A stretch of 64,000 bases of DNA from Acidisoma sp965199065 (GCF_965199065.1 NZ_CBDAQN010000001.1:558001-622000), one strand, 5' to 3'. Counted from the stretch's first letter, positions 29,740 to 38,777 are shown. Translations and numbers: made by a program. The notes: a model not told the origin generated them from the letters alone.

Positions 29740-30639
29740 GTGACGGCGAACGACGAGCCGATACGGCGGACCTCCGAGATCGAGGAAGCCTCCAATCGCT
29801 GGTTGATCCATCCGGCATCGCGGAGCCTGCTGCCATGGTTCGTCGCATGGCGCATCTCTCCCAACGTCGTCTCGCTCTCCGGGATGGCTTGCGGCCTGCT
29901 CGCGGGCTTGGCCTACTCCCACGTCCCGTCTCGGCTCTGGATTGTGCCGGGTTTCCTGCTGATGCTGGCGTGGCATGTGCTGGATGGTGCGGATGGGCAG
30001 CTCGCCCGTCTCACTCACGCGCAATCCGAGCTTGGTCGCGTGCTCGACGGCATCTGCGATTACGTCACGTTCATCGCCGTATATCTGGGTCTGGCCCTTG
30101 CTCTGGCGCCTCGCGATGGGGATTGCGTATGGGTGGTGGTCGCGCTCGCGGGTGCTTGCCACGCGGTGCAGGCCGCGGCCTATGAGGCTCAACGCCAACT
30201 CTATGATGTCTGGGGGTGGGGGCGCGGTTCGCGCCAGCTTCAGGCAGTCGCGGCTGACGCGCCAGATACGGCGTGGGGCAGCCTGCACCGGATCTATGGC
30301 CGGATGCAGATGCTTGTGCTCGGCAATTCGCTCGAACTCGATGCCCGCCTCAGCGACCTGCTGCAGGCTGCGCCCAACCGGTCCGGGGCGTTGCATGCGC
30401 GATACCGCGAAACCTTCGCGCCGAGCGTTCGCCGCTGGGGCCTGATGTGTTCCAACTACCGCACCGCGGGCATCTTCCTCTTTTCGATGGCGGGGATTCC
30501 GCTCGGCTATTTTCTCACCGAGATCGTGCTTCTCACCCTCGTCTGCGTCTGGCTGATCCGCCTGCAAAACCAACGCGTCGCCAGTTTTCTGCGCGATGTG
30601 GCGCGTGAGGGCGTCCTGGATGAGGCGAGCCCGCGCTAG
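29740..30639 (+). CDS. CDP-alcohol phosphatidyltransferase
   Basis: A 299-residue membrane enzyme. The family motif D-x2-D-G-x2-A-R-x8-G-x3-D-x3-D is complete from Asp82 to Asp107 (DGADGQLAR, then GRVLDGICD). Several hydrophobic helices surround it. GTG 29740 is the only reasonable start. The preceding genes should make CDP-inositol, so the reaction is probably CDP-inositol plus a lipid alcohol giving an inositol-phospholipid and CMP. In this locus ceramide is the attractive acceptor. Phosphatidylinositol-phosphate or di-inositol-phosphate synthesis are alternatives. It converges with lptG, four bases apart. Confidence 0.82.
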   Translation: MTANDEPIRRTSEIEEASNRWLIHPASRSLLPWFVAWRISPNVVSLSGMACGLLAGLAYSHVPSRLWIVPGFLLMLAWHVLDGADGQLARLTHAQSELGRVLDGICDYVTFIAVYLGLALALAPRDGDCVWVVVALAGACHAVQAAAYEAQRQLYDVWGWGRGSRQLQAVAADAPDTAWGSLHRIYGRMQMLVLGNSLELDARLSDLLQAAPNRSGALHARYRETFAPSVRRWGLMCSNYRTAGIFLFSMAGIPLGYFLTEIVLLTLVCVWLIRLQNQRVASFLRDVAREGVLDEASPR

Positions 30640-30643
30640 AGCG

Positions 30644-31759
30644 TCAGGCGCGACGGAACAGGCTGGTGGCCAGAAGCATCAGCAGAACGGACGGCGTCAG
30701 CGCCGCCACGGCGGGGTTGAGATCCAGCACCAGATTCAGGTTCCCCGCGATCTCCTGCGCCAGCGAGCACACCATCCCGAAGCCGGCCCCTATCGCGAGC
30801 TGGGCGCCGGCATTCTGCGTTCGCGACGGGCTGAAGACGAAGATAAACGAGATGAATACCATCGCAAGCATGGACAGAGGCACGTCGACCTTCATCCAGA
30901 ATTCCTGCTGGTATTGAAGCGCCTGCAGATGCCGCTGCTGCAGGCTGCGGATGTAATGGTATAGCCCGATCGGCGGCATGCTGTCCGGAGGGAGACGCAG
31001 CAGCTCCGTCTGGCGCAACGAGAGGAACGGCTGCCAGTCGAGCTTGGCCAGCCGTTGGGTCTGAAACGCACCGCCGATCAGGCGTTTGCGGAGGACGTTC
31101 ACCAGCAGCCATCGTCCATCAGGACGAAGGTCGGCCCGCTCGGCATTCAGATACTCCGCGAGCGTTCCGTCCGAGTTGAACTCATAGATGTCGATGTCGG
31201 TGGGTATGTCGCGCCGTTCGAAGTGCTCGACATGCAGGTACTGACGGTCGCCATAGGCCCAGAACTCGTCCGCGCTCCGCAGAGAGGTGTAGAGGGCAGC
31301 GCTACGCTCCTGCTGGGCGAATTGCTGCGAAATCGGAATGCCATACTGGGCGAGGAGGAACAGCAGCAGCGCGATCGGGATCGTCAACCGGATCGCGACG
31401 CCGCCGATCCGAAATTCCGACATGCCCGCAGCGCGAAGCGCCGTCAGTTCCGAATGCCGCGCCAGACCTCCGAGGGCGAGCAGGCAACCGATGAGCATCG
31501 CCGCGGGTGTCACCTGCAACAAGCGGTAGGGCATCGTGCAGAGAGTATAGAGCGCGGCGTCGGCGACGCTGTAATGGCCTTCTCCCACCGAGGCGAGCTG
31601 TTCGACGAATTCCAGCAGGCTGAACAGTGCCGTCATTGCACACGCGACCAGGCAGCAGGCCCGCAGAATGATCCGCCCGATGTAGCGGTCCGCGGTGGTG
31701 ATCGCCAGAAATCCGAGGACGCGCGTCAGGATACGGAGTGGCAGGGGCCGCCGGCTCAT
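30644..31759 (-). CDS. LptG-like permease (LptF/LptG family)
   Basis: A 371-residue YjgP/YjgQ protein with about three N-terminal membrane helices, a periplasmic beta-jellyroll-like middle (about 170-270) and three C-terminal helices. TADRYIGRIILRAC at the start and ALRAAGMSEFRI in the coupling-helix region (E-LxAxGxS) are typical. It overlaps the upstream lptF-like gene by ATGA. In lipopolysaccharide export LptF/LptG form the membrane part of LptB2FGC. The position here, next to inositol-lipid genes and without lptB, lptC or lptA, suggests a paralogous exporter for the lipid made by this locus. It could instead be the cell's only LptFG. Confidence 0.82.
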   Translation of the reverse strand: MSRRPLPLRILTRVLGFLAITTADRYIGRIILRACCLVACAMTALFSLLEFVEQLASVGEGHYSVADAALYTLCTMPYRLLQVTPAAMLIGCLLALGGLARHSELTALRAAGMSEFRIGGVAIRLTIPIALLLFLLAQYGIPISQQFAQQERSAALYTSLRSADEFWAYGDRQYLHVEHFERRDIPTDIDIYEFNSDGTLAEYLNAERADLRPDGRWLLVNVLRKRLIGGAFQTQRLAKLDWQPFLSLRQTELLRLPPDSMPPIGLYHYIRSLQQRHLQALQYQQEFWMKVDVPLSMLAMVFISFIFVFSPSRTQNAGAQLAIGAGFGMVCSLAQEIAGNLNLVLDLNPAVAALTPSVLLMLLATSLFRRA

Positions 31760-32844
31760 GCTGGTCGCGGTCCATGCATGAGCGCGATGAGAGGCTTGAC
31801 GAGCGTGCTGAGCAGGAACAGCGCCAGCAGCCCGGGCACCCACCAGATCCCCGGCACGCTCGGCACCACCCCATGCTGCACCCAGGTACGAGCCGACGTG
31901 AACAGCAGGTAGTAGGCGAAGTAGGCCAGGATGGCTGTGCCGAACCTCGCGTAACGGCTCTGGCGCGGCCGGCTGACACTCATCGGGATGCCCAGCAGGC
32001 CGAGCAGGATGGTGGAAACCGGCGTGGAGAGGCGCCACTGCAGCTCTGCGATATCAGCCGGTCCGGTGGAGCCAAGCAATTTCCTGCTTGGAGTAGCGAC
32101 CGCGCTGTAATCCGCGCCCGGTCCGCGATCCGTGTTGGGGTTCAAAATCAGGTCTCCAGCATCGACCACCTGATCGGTTGTCTTCCCGTCACGTGCGATG
32201 TCGTAAACATGGGCATCCAGGAGATGCACCTGAGATACGCCACTTTGCCAGCCTCCCTGCAGCGGGTTGGCCAAGCGGGCAGAGATGATCTGCGTGTAGT
32301 CCTCGTGCCGGATCTGCACGAACACATCCTGTGCCGGTGCGCCAGGGCTGTCGCGCCGCGCGAAGAAGATCACCCGCTGGCCATGCTGGCCGACATAGAA
32401 GGTATCGGGCTCCATCGCATCGGTATGGAGCGTCACCGCCGCATAGCCGGCCATCTCGTGCAGCCGGGCGTAGGCCCAGGGTCGTCCGAAGAAGGACAGC
32501 ACGCCGACCGCCAGAGCCAGCATGACGCTGACGTTGACGATGCTACCGAATATTTTCCACGGCGGTATGGTCAGGGCGAGCATGGCGGTGACTTCGGAAT
32601 CGCCGTTCATCCTGCCGAGCGCCAGGACCACCGCTATGTAAAGGGCAATCGGGATGAGCACCTCCAGCGAGATCAACAACTTGAGGCCCACGAGTTCGGC
32701 AATGCTGCTCGCGGAGAGCAGGCCGCTCGCCGCATCCGACAGCAAGTCCGCGGTGCTGTAGGTCGCGAACAGGACGATCAGGATGAGCAGAACACGGACG
32801 AAAGGGGCCGTGATCTCCCGGATCAGGTAGCGGCCGATGATCAA
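31756..32844 (-). CDS. LptF-like permease (LptF/LptG family)
   Basis: A 362-residue partner of the LptG-like protein. IIGRYLIREITAPFVRVLLI at the start and NGDSEVTAMLALTIPPWKI in the ATPase-coupling region match LptF. A periplasmic domain spans about 125-260 and three helices close the protein, with STPVSTILLGLLGIPMSVSRPRQSRY in the C-terminal half. The start is a TTG with no clear ribosome site. A 14-codon frame (ATG at 32885) ends with a TGA overlapping this TTG, which could couple translation. Confidence 0.8.
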   Translation of the reverse strand: MIIGRYLIREITAPFVRVLLILIVLFATYSTADLLSDAASGLLSASSIAELVGLKLLISLEVLIPIALYIAVVLALGRMNGDSEVTAMLALTIPPWKIFGSIVNVSVMLALAVGVLSFFGRPWAYARLHEMAGYAAVTLHTDAMEPDTFYVGQHGQRVIFFARRDSPGAPAQDVFVQIRHEDYTQIISARLANPLQGGWQSGVSQVHLLDAHVYDIARDGKTTDQVVDAGDLILNPNTDRGPGADYSAVATPSRKLLGSTGPADIAELQWRLSTPVSTILLGLLGIPMSVSRPRQSRYARFGTAILAYFAYYLLFTSARTWVQHGVVPSVPGIWWVPGLLALFLLSTLVKPLIALMHGPRPA

Positions 32845-33098
32845 AGCGCTTGGCCGTTCTGTCGCGGTTTGCCCGCGCCGGACATCCCGGCGCCGCCTCT
32901 AAGCGAAGTCACCGTAACGATTGCTCCAATGTCGAGCGGTTGAGCGCCGGTTTATCCCCGATGCCGGGGCCTTGACCAGCACCGACGCCGGAACCCAATC
33001 GGCCGAGCCCGTTCGAGACCAGCAGCCGGTGGCGGAGCGGCCCCGATGTTCGACAGACCCTCACTGCTGTACAAGGCCGCCGTGCCAGACGGAATGCC

Positions 33099-34364
33099 AT
33101 GAAGATCCTGTTCGCCTTCGAGAACGCGCTGCCCAGTGCCGAAGCGGATGCAGAGGTGTTCCTGGCGACGGCACAGGCCCTGCTGCCCTACACCGCGCAG
33201 GCCTGGCTGCATATTCCGGCGCCCGATCCCGCCTCCCTGGCGGCGGCCGAGCGCCTCGGTGGCGCCACGATCCTGCCCGCCTGGGCGCCTCGCGGGCCGG
33301 CAGCCCTGCGCCATCTGCTTTGCGGGCTGACCATCGTCTGCCGCCGCGCCTTCCGCGAAGCAGATCTCGTCTACACCCGCAACCTCTGGGTCGCCTGGAT
33401 GTCGTTGATCTTCGGCCAACGGGTGGCCTTCGACCACTACCGGCCCTGGCCAGACCAGATTCCGCCGTTGCAGCGGTGGCTCTATCAGCTTTTCTCGCAC
33501 CCCCGCCTGATCGTGAACATTTGCCACTCCGACTACACGCGCCAGGCTTATCTGCGGTTGGGCATCGAAGCGGCCAAGCTGCATCGGGTGCTGAACGGGT
33601 TCGAACCCCGGCGCCTGGATGCTGCCGTGGCCCCAGCCTTGGCCCCAGCCTTGGCCAAGAGCGGCCTCGGCTTGGATGTCGCACGGAAAACCATCGTCTA
33701 TACCGGCCGCGTCAACCACAAGAAGGGTCTGGCGGTGGTGGTGCAGGCGGCGAAGCGCCTGCCGGACCTGGAGTTCTTGCTCGTTGGATCCAAGGGCGAA
33801 GGCCCCATCGAGGCCCTGGCGCGGGACGTGCCGAACATCAGGATGGTCCCCTTTCAGCCGCCTGCGGCTCTCGTCCAATACCTCTACGCCGCCGACGTGC
33901 TGATAATCCCGCCTTCGCTGGAGCCGCTGGGGCAGTTCGGCTCGACGGTGCTGCCCCTGAAGCTGTTCTTCTATCTGGCTGCCGGCCGGCCAATCCTGGC
34001 CGGCGACACGCCCGATGTCCGGGAAGTGCTTCGTCACGACGAAAATGCCTGGCTGTGTCCGCCGGACAACGTGGAAGCCCTCGTCACCGGCCTCCTTCGG
34101 CTGACCGAGGATGCTGATCTCACGGAGCGCCTGGCCGCCACGGCGCAGGCCGATAGCGCCGATCTGACCTGGTCCGCGCGTGCCGGACGGATCTCCGCAA
34201 TTCTGACCAATCGTCTGCAAGCGCCCCGCACGGCGCCAGCGCCATGGGGCAGAGCCCAAGGCGCGCGTTGGCGGCGGCTCTCCTGGCGCTGGCTTCGCCA
34301 TCTGCGTCGCAGCCGGTTCTGGGTGTTGCCGTTGGAAGAGCTGACCGACGACCGCCGTGGATAG
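33099..34364 (+). CDS. GT4-family glycosyltransferase
   Basis: A 421-residue GT-B enzyme. The N-terminal half has LVYTRNLWVAW and NICHSDYTRQAYLRLGI. The C-terminal half has IVYTGRVNHKKGLAVVVQAAKRLP and the EPLGQFGSTVLPLKLFFYLAAGRP nucleotide-sugar site, where the second acidic residue of the usual E-x7-E is not obvious. The last 40 residues are basic. A twelve-base tandem duplication encodes the APAL repeat near residue 180. It overlaps the flippase gene by eight bases, so the two work together. Confidence 0.82.
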   Translation: MKILFAFENALPSAEADAEVFLATAQALLPYTAQAWLHIPAPDPASLAAAERLGGATILPAWAPRGPAALRHLLCGLTIVCRRAFREADLVYTRNLWVAWMSLIFGQRVAFDHYRPWPDQIPPLQRWLYQLFSHPRLIVNICHSDYTRQAYLRLGIEAAKLHRVLNGFEPRRLDAAVAPALAPALAKSGLGLDVARKTIVYTGRVNHKKGLAVVVQAAKRLPDLEFLLVGSKGEGPIEALARDVPNIRMVPFQPPAALVQYLYAADVLIIPPSLEPLGQFGSTVLPLKLFFYLAAGRPILAGDTPDVREVLRHDENAWLCPPDNVEALVTGLLRLTEDADLTERLAATAQADSADLTWSARAGRISAILTNRLQAPRTAPAPWGRAQGARWRRLSWRWLRHLRRSRFWVLPLEELTDDRRG

Positions 34365-35793
34365 CCACAAGCGTCATCTGACCCGCGGGTTCAACTGGCT
34401 CGGCGGCGCCACCATCGTCGCCAAAGCCGTGGACTTCTCCACCATCCTGGTTGTGTTGCTGTTCCTGACCAAGGAGCAAGTCGGCATCGGCTCCCTCGTC
34501 GTCTCCTTCGCCATGATCGTGGAGGCCTTCGACGGGCTGGGCACGGGTGACGCCCTTGTGCAGGCGGTATCGGTCTCTCGCCTCCAACTCGACACCCTGT
34601 TCTGGTTTATCCTGGGCTTCGGGGTGCTGGTGGCGGGGCTTACCCTTCTGGCGGCGCCCTTGATCGCGGCCCTCTACGGCCATGCCGCCATCGTCGCGTA
34701 TCTCGGGGTGGTCGCGCTGAAGCAGCCGCTCGTGGCGATGGCCGTGATCCCGCTGGCTCTGCTCAACCGGGGCCTGCACTACAATCGGATTGCCTTCGTG
34801 AATGTCGGCGCCACCCTGGCCGGAGCATTGACGCGGCTGGCGCTTGCCTTCGGCGGAGCGGGCGCCTGGGTGCTGGTCGCAGGCTATACGGCGAGCGGGT
34901 TGTATCTGCTGCTCGGAGCCCTGATCGCTCAGCCATTCGTCCCAGGCTTCCGCTACCAGTTTGCGGCCATCCGGCCGCTCCTGCGCTTCGGCCTGCGCGC
35001 AGCAAGCTCCAATCTCTCCGAACAGGTGTTCAAGAACGTCGACTACCTGCTGGTGGGGTGGTTCTACGGCGCGGCGCCGCTCGCGACCTATCGCGTCGCC
35101 TTCGATACCGCGATGGAGCCGGCGACGGCGATCAGCACGGTGATCCGGCGCACCGCGCTGCCGGTCTTCGCGCGCTCCGCGGCGGTGCCGGGAGAGTTCT
35201 CTGCGGCCCTGGTGTGGGCGCTGCAGCGGCTGCTTCGCCTGGCGGCTCCCCTCATGCTCGTTCTGCTGCTGATCGCCCCACCGCTGACCGGGCTGATCCA
35301 TGACCCCCACGGCCGGAGCTACGCCTCCGCCGCGTTGCCGATGCAGCTGCTGGCGGTGGCGGCACTGCTGCGGGTGACAGGCGAGCTGCTCTTCCCGGTG
35401 CTGCTGGCGGCGGGGCGGCCAGGGGCCGCGGCCCGGCTATCCGGCGGTATCCTGATGGTGCTGACCGTGGCGATCGCAGCGGTGGGATACGGCCTGCCGG
35501 AGCGTGTCGGCATTGTCGCAGTCGCAGGGTGCTGGCTAGGGATCTACCCGTTCGTGCTGGTCTGGGGCGCCACCATGCTGAGACGGGAATGGGGCGTTCC
35601 GCTTGGGGAACTCGCGCAGGTTCTGGTGGAGACCGCCGTCAGCCTCGCCGCCACGGCCGGTTTGGTGGCTCTCGCTGATGCGCTCGCCGGAAAGCCGGGC
35701 TCCTGGCTGCGGATCGTGATCGTGCTTCTGGCGACGGCGCTCGTGCAGAGCGGCCTCTACCTCCGAGGACGACGGCGCCTCAGCCCAGCCTGA
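34357..35793 (+). CDS. Wzx-like lipid-linked oligosaccharide flippase
   Basis: A 478-residue polytopic protein with about twelve to fourteen hydrophobic helices, of the MATE-like polysaccharide-transporter superfamily. The start RGFNWLGGATIVAKAVDF is typical, and SNLSEQVFKNVDYLLVGWFY is the conserved central region. A GTG start overlaps the glycosyltransferase stop. No polymerase or chain-length gene is near, so a glycolipid rather than a long polysaccharide may be its cargo. Confidence 0.85.
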   Translation: MDSHKRHLTRGFNWLGGATIVAKAVDFSTILVVLLFLTKEQVGIGSLVVSFAMIVEAFDGLGTGDALVQAVSVSRLQLDTLFWFILGFGVLVAGLTLLAAPLIAALYGHAAIVAYLGVVALKQPLVAMAVIPLALLNRGLHYNRIAFVNVGATLAGALTRLALAFGGAGAWVLVAGYTASGLYLLLGALIAQPFVPGFRYQFAAIRPLLRFGLRAASSNLSEQVFKNVDYLLVGWFYGAAPLATYRVAFDTAMEPATAISTVIRRTALPVFARSAAVPGEFSAALVWALQRLLRLAAPLMLVLLLIAPPLTGLIHDPHGRSYASAALPMQLLAVAALLRVTGELLFPVLLAAGRPGAAARLSGGILMVLTVAIAAVGYGLPERVGIVAVAGCWLGIYPFVLVWGATMLRREWGVPLGELAQVLVETAVSLAATAGLVALADALAGKPGSWLRIVIVLLATALVQSGLYLRGRRRLSPA

Positions 35794-35796
35794 CAC

Positions 35797-36795
35797 TTAT
35801 TCGGCAGCAACCGCGTGTGCTGGCTCTGCGGGCTTCTGGCCGCCGCGGTAGCGGTCGAACATGCTCATCTGATGTACGCAGCCCAGGGTGCAGGTGGGAC
35901 TGCAACCTTTCTCGGTATGAAACTCTCGCCGAAGATCATCACGCGTATAGTCTGCCAGCGGGATGCCGGGGTAGCCGCGCTGCTGCGAGCACCAGTGAAC
36001 CAGCCCGTCTTCTGTCACATAGAGGTAGCGTGCGCCGGCGCGGCACTTCCAGTCATTGGGTTGCCCCTGCATCAGGTTCTTCTGAAACAGGCGATAGTTG
36101 AGCGTGTGCACGAGAGACGGCGAAATCTTGGTCACGTCGGCGTAAGCCTGCATCTGCGCCGGGCTTAGCGGCTTCAGCGTGCCGGTATGGTCGTGCAGAA
36201 CGCCCACAGAATGCTGCAGGCCATATTTCGCCGCGGTTTCCGCGACCACGACCACGTCCCGTGTGCGCTCCTCACTGATGCCCAGCACAGAGTTGACGTT
36301 CACCTTGAAGCGGGCGAATTCGGCCAGAAGCGCCAGCTTGCGCTCGACCGAATGCAGGCTTTTCATCGATACCTCATCCGGCTCAAGATTATCGATGCTG
36401 ATCTGCATGCCCTGCAGACCCGCCGCGTTGAGCCGCTCGATCCAGTCCTTGGTGAGTTTGAAGCCGTTCGTGATCATGGTCACGATCATTCCACGAGCGC
36501 GGGCAGCGGCGACGACCTGATCCAGCTGTGGATGCAGCAACGGCTCTCCACCCGTGAACGTGATGGACGCGGTCTTCAGGTCAGCCAAGTAGCCGACCCG
36601 CTCGAGCAGCGTCTCCAGCGGCACCGGGGGCGAGAAGTTGTCGTATTCGTTGCAGTATCCGCAGGCAAGGTTGCAGCGCCGCGTCACCACGACCTGGGCA
36701 AGCAGCGGATTGTAGCGCGAGCCGGCGGCGCGGCCCAAAAAGCGCATTCCGGACGCAACACCATCGAGCCGGGCGGAAAGGGAACTCTTCTGCAT
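35797..36795 (-). CDS. Radical SAM protein with C-terminal cysteine cluster
   Basis: A 332-residue radical SAM enzyme. The [4Fe-4S]-binding CxxxCxxC is Cys41, Cys45 and Cys48 in RRCNLACGYC. ITFTGGEPLLHP is the GGE motif. The C terminus holds further cysteines (KCRAGARYLYV, HWCSQQ, GCSPTCTLGC) that look like a SPASM or twitch-type auxiliary cluster. The substrate is unknown. It is the third gene of a minus-strand operon with a GT4 transferase and a PIG-L deacetylase, suggesting lipid or glycan tailoring. The ATG at 36795 follows a TTG and has no strong ribosome site. Confidence 0.85.
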   Translation of the reverse strand: MQKSSLSARLDGVASGMRFLGRAAGSRYNPLLAQVVVTRRCNLACGYCNEYDNFSPPVPLETLLERVGYLADLKTASITFTGGEPLLHPQLDQVVAAARARGMIVTMITNGFKLTKDWIERLNAAGLQGMQISIDNLEPDEVSMKSLHSVERKLALLAEFARFKVNVNSVLGISEERTRDVVVVAETAAKYGLQHSVGVLHDHTGTLKPLSPAQMQAYADVTKISPSLVHTLNYRLFQKNLMQGQPNDWKCRAGARYLYVTEDGLVHWCSQQRGYPGIPLADYTRDDLRREFHTEKGCSPTCTLGCVHQMSMFDRYRGGQKPAEPAHAVAAE

Positions 36796-36862
36796 CAAAG
36801 CGATCGATCGACAGAAGATGCGGAAGGCGGAAGCATCGGATACATGCGCCCTCTTAGCACCG

Positions 36863-37678
36863 TCACCGGAAGGTTGGAACTCCAGCCAACCGTTGCGCTG
36901 CCCGGCGCCATGGAGGCGGCCACCAGCGCAGCCCCGCGACATCGAGCAGTTGCTCCCCGGATAGGCTCCGCCAATCTTCGGGCGCCGCTGTCGCGGGGCG
37001 CAGGTAGACCGTCTCCCGCGCGGGCCATCGATGCCAGTTTGTCCAGGTCCAGACGCCATGGCGGCGATACACGGCCATCAGCCGCCGCGCCAGATCGCGG
37101 TCGGTCGTCAGCGTGAAGCGCTGCGTCCAGACGGGAAGGCGGCCAATCTCCTGAGCCAGCGGCCAGCTCCGGCGATCGACGTAGTTCGAAAATCCAACAG
37201 TGTAGCCAAGCTCAGCCTGAAGCGAGAGGATGGCGCGGTGCAGCTGGATATGCTCGGGATGCCCATACTCGCCCCAAGGATTATGCGTGAAGACCACGCC
37301 ATAGCCGGCCAGTATTGGCCGGAGCCCGGTGACGAGCCTGTCGAAATTGTCATCATAGCGCCGCGCCGCCTGTTCATCGCCGATGGCGATGCCGGTGGGC
37401 GTCAGCCGTGGCCGCGACAGATCGACCGCCAGGCGGCTTCCGCTCTCCGGAATGGCGAGGTTGATCAGACCCGGCAGAGGCAGCTCCGCGACCGCTCTCT
37501 GACGGCCCGCCGCGATTTTCGGCCGGCCGAACGGGTCACCGAAGGCGAAGACGATGCGGCTCGCCGCACTCAGCACTGAACTAAGCCAAAGGCATTCGTC
37601 ATCCGGATGAGCCACCACCAGGGCTATCGGGCCAGGACAAAAAGCGCCCAGTTCAGCCTTCGCGGAGGACTGCGTCAT
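36863..37678 (-). CDS. PIG-L family N-acetylglucosaminyl deacetylase
   Basis: A 271-residue LmbE/PIG-L hydrolase. The zinc site is AHPDDE (residues 23-28) together with HPEHIQLHRAI later. This family removes the acetyl group from GlcNAc-inositol conjugates: PIG-L on GlcNAc-PI in GPI anchors and MshB in mycothiol. Here it follows a GT4 gene in the same operon (26-base overlap) inside a locus with inositol-lipid genes, so a GlcNAc-inositol-lipid is a reasonable substrate. ATG 37678 is chosen to match family length. Confidence 0.88.
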   Translation of the reverse strand: MTQSSAKAELGAFCPGPIALVVAHPDDECLWLSSVLSAASRIVFAFGDPFGRPKIAAGRQRAVAELPLPGLINLAIPESGSRLAVDLSRPRLTPTGIAIGDEQAARRYDDNFDRLVTGLRPILAGYGVVFTHNPWGEYGHPEHIQLHRAILSLQAELGYTVGFSNYVDRRSWPLAQEIGRLPVWTQRFTLTTDRDLARRLMAVYRRHGVWTWTNWHRWPARETVYLRPATAAPEDWRSLSGEQLLDVAGLRWWPPPWRRAAQRLAGVPTFR

Positions 37679-38777
37679 ACCAGTTCTCGAGGAGCGCGGT
37701 TTGGCGGCGCAGGTCAAAATGCTGCTCCACGTGCAGCCGGGCCGCAGCGCCCATGCGTTGCCGGAGCGCGGGATCGCTCAGCAGCAGGCGCATCCGTGCC
37801 GTGAGCGCGGGGGCATCGCGTTGTGGGACCAGAAAGCCCGTCTCGCCATCTACGACGCCCTCCGGAATGCCGCCGATGCGGGTTCCGATCGTCGGGAGGC
37901 CGGTAGCGGCCGCTTCCAGAAGCACCATGCCGAGCCCCTCTTCACGCCCCGTTTCGGTGCGAACGCTCGGCAGGACAAGGATGGCGGCGGCGCGCATTGC
38001 TGCGAGAACCTGCTCGTGCGGCAGAGCGCCCAGGAAGCGGATGCGCGCCGCTACTCCAAGTTTGCGACTTAAATCCTCCAACGTCGTCCTCAACGGCCCG
38101 TCCCCGATGATATCCAGCCGCAACCCGGGGTGGTCGACCAAATCGGCGAACGCGCGGATCAGGTATTCGGTGCCTTTCACCTCCACCAACCGCGCAACGT
38201 GAAGAACAGTGGGCGTTTCTTCGCCGGGCTCGCGGGCGCTGATCGTCTGGCAGTCGACGCCGATGTGGTGGACGTGGGTGCGAGACGCCGGGAATCCCAT
38301 CGCCAGCACCCGGTCTCGGATGAAGGTCGAGGCGCAGAGAAACAAGGCGCCCTGCCGGGCCAGGCGGGCCCTGAACAGCGGATAGTTGGCCCAGGCCGGC
38401 GACCGCAGCAGGGCCGCCGTCGACAGTGTCGCGTCGAAGCCGTGGAAGGTGGTGACCAGCGGAATACCGAGTTGCCGCGCGAGCGGCAGCGCGTAGACGC
38501 CCTCCACGCCGAAATGTGCGTGGATCAGTGCTGGGCGGCGTAACCCGAGCAGGTGGCGGAAGGGGCGCGGCGTGCGGCTGAGCATCTGCCACAAGACGAG
38601 CGGCCAGCGCAGAGGCAGGTCCTCGAGCGCCAGCGATTCGGCGCCCTTCGGTGCGGGACCGTAGCGCAACCGCCCCATGTACAGCGGCCGGTAACGATGG
38701 AGTTGCTGCGCCTGCTGGGTGATGAAGGTCTCCGAGACCCGGAACAGGTTATGGCGGAAGATGATGACCTCGCGCAC
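37653..38777 (-). CDS. GT4-family glycosyltransferase
   Basis: A 374-residue GT-B enzyme. It has IHAHFGVEGVYALPLARQLG and TFHGFDAT in the N half, then VARLVEVKGTEYLIRAFADL, IIGDGPLR and EGLGMVLLEAAATGLPTIGT with the E-x7-E active-site acids in the C half. It is the first gene of the operon with the PIG-L deacetylase and radical SAM gene. Paired with a deacetylase it resembles the PIG-A/PIG-L and MshA/MshB pairs, so a GlcNAc transfer is suggested, not shown. Confidence 0.87.
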   Translation of the reverse strand: MREVIIFRHNLFRVSETFITQQAQQLHRYRPLYMGRLRYGPAPKGAESLALEDLPLRWPLVLWQMLSRTPRPFRHLLGLRRPALIHAHFGVEGVYALPLARQLGIPLVTTFHGFDATLSTAALLRSPAWANYPLFRARLARQGALFLCASTFIRDRVLAMGFPASRTHVHHIGVDCQTISAREPGEETPTVLHVARLVEVKGTEYLIRAFADLVDHPGLRLDIIGDGPLRTTLEDLSRKLGVAARIRFLGALPHEQVLAAMRAAAILVLPSVRTETGREEGLGMVLLEAAATGLPTIGTRIGGIPEGVVDGETGFLVPQRDAPALTARMRLLLSDPALRQRMGAAARLHVEQHFDLRRQTALLENWYDAVLREG

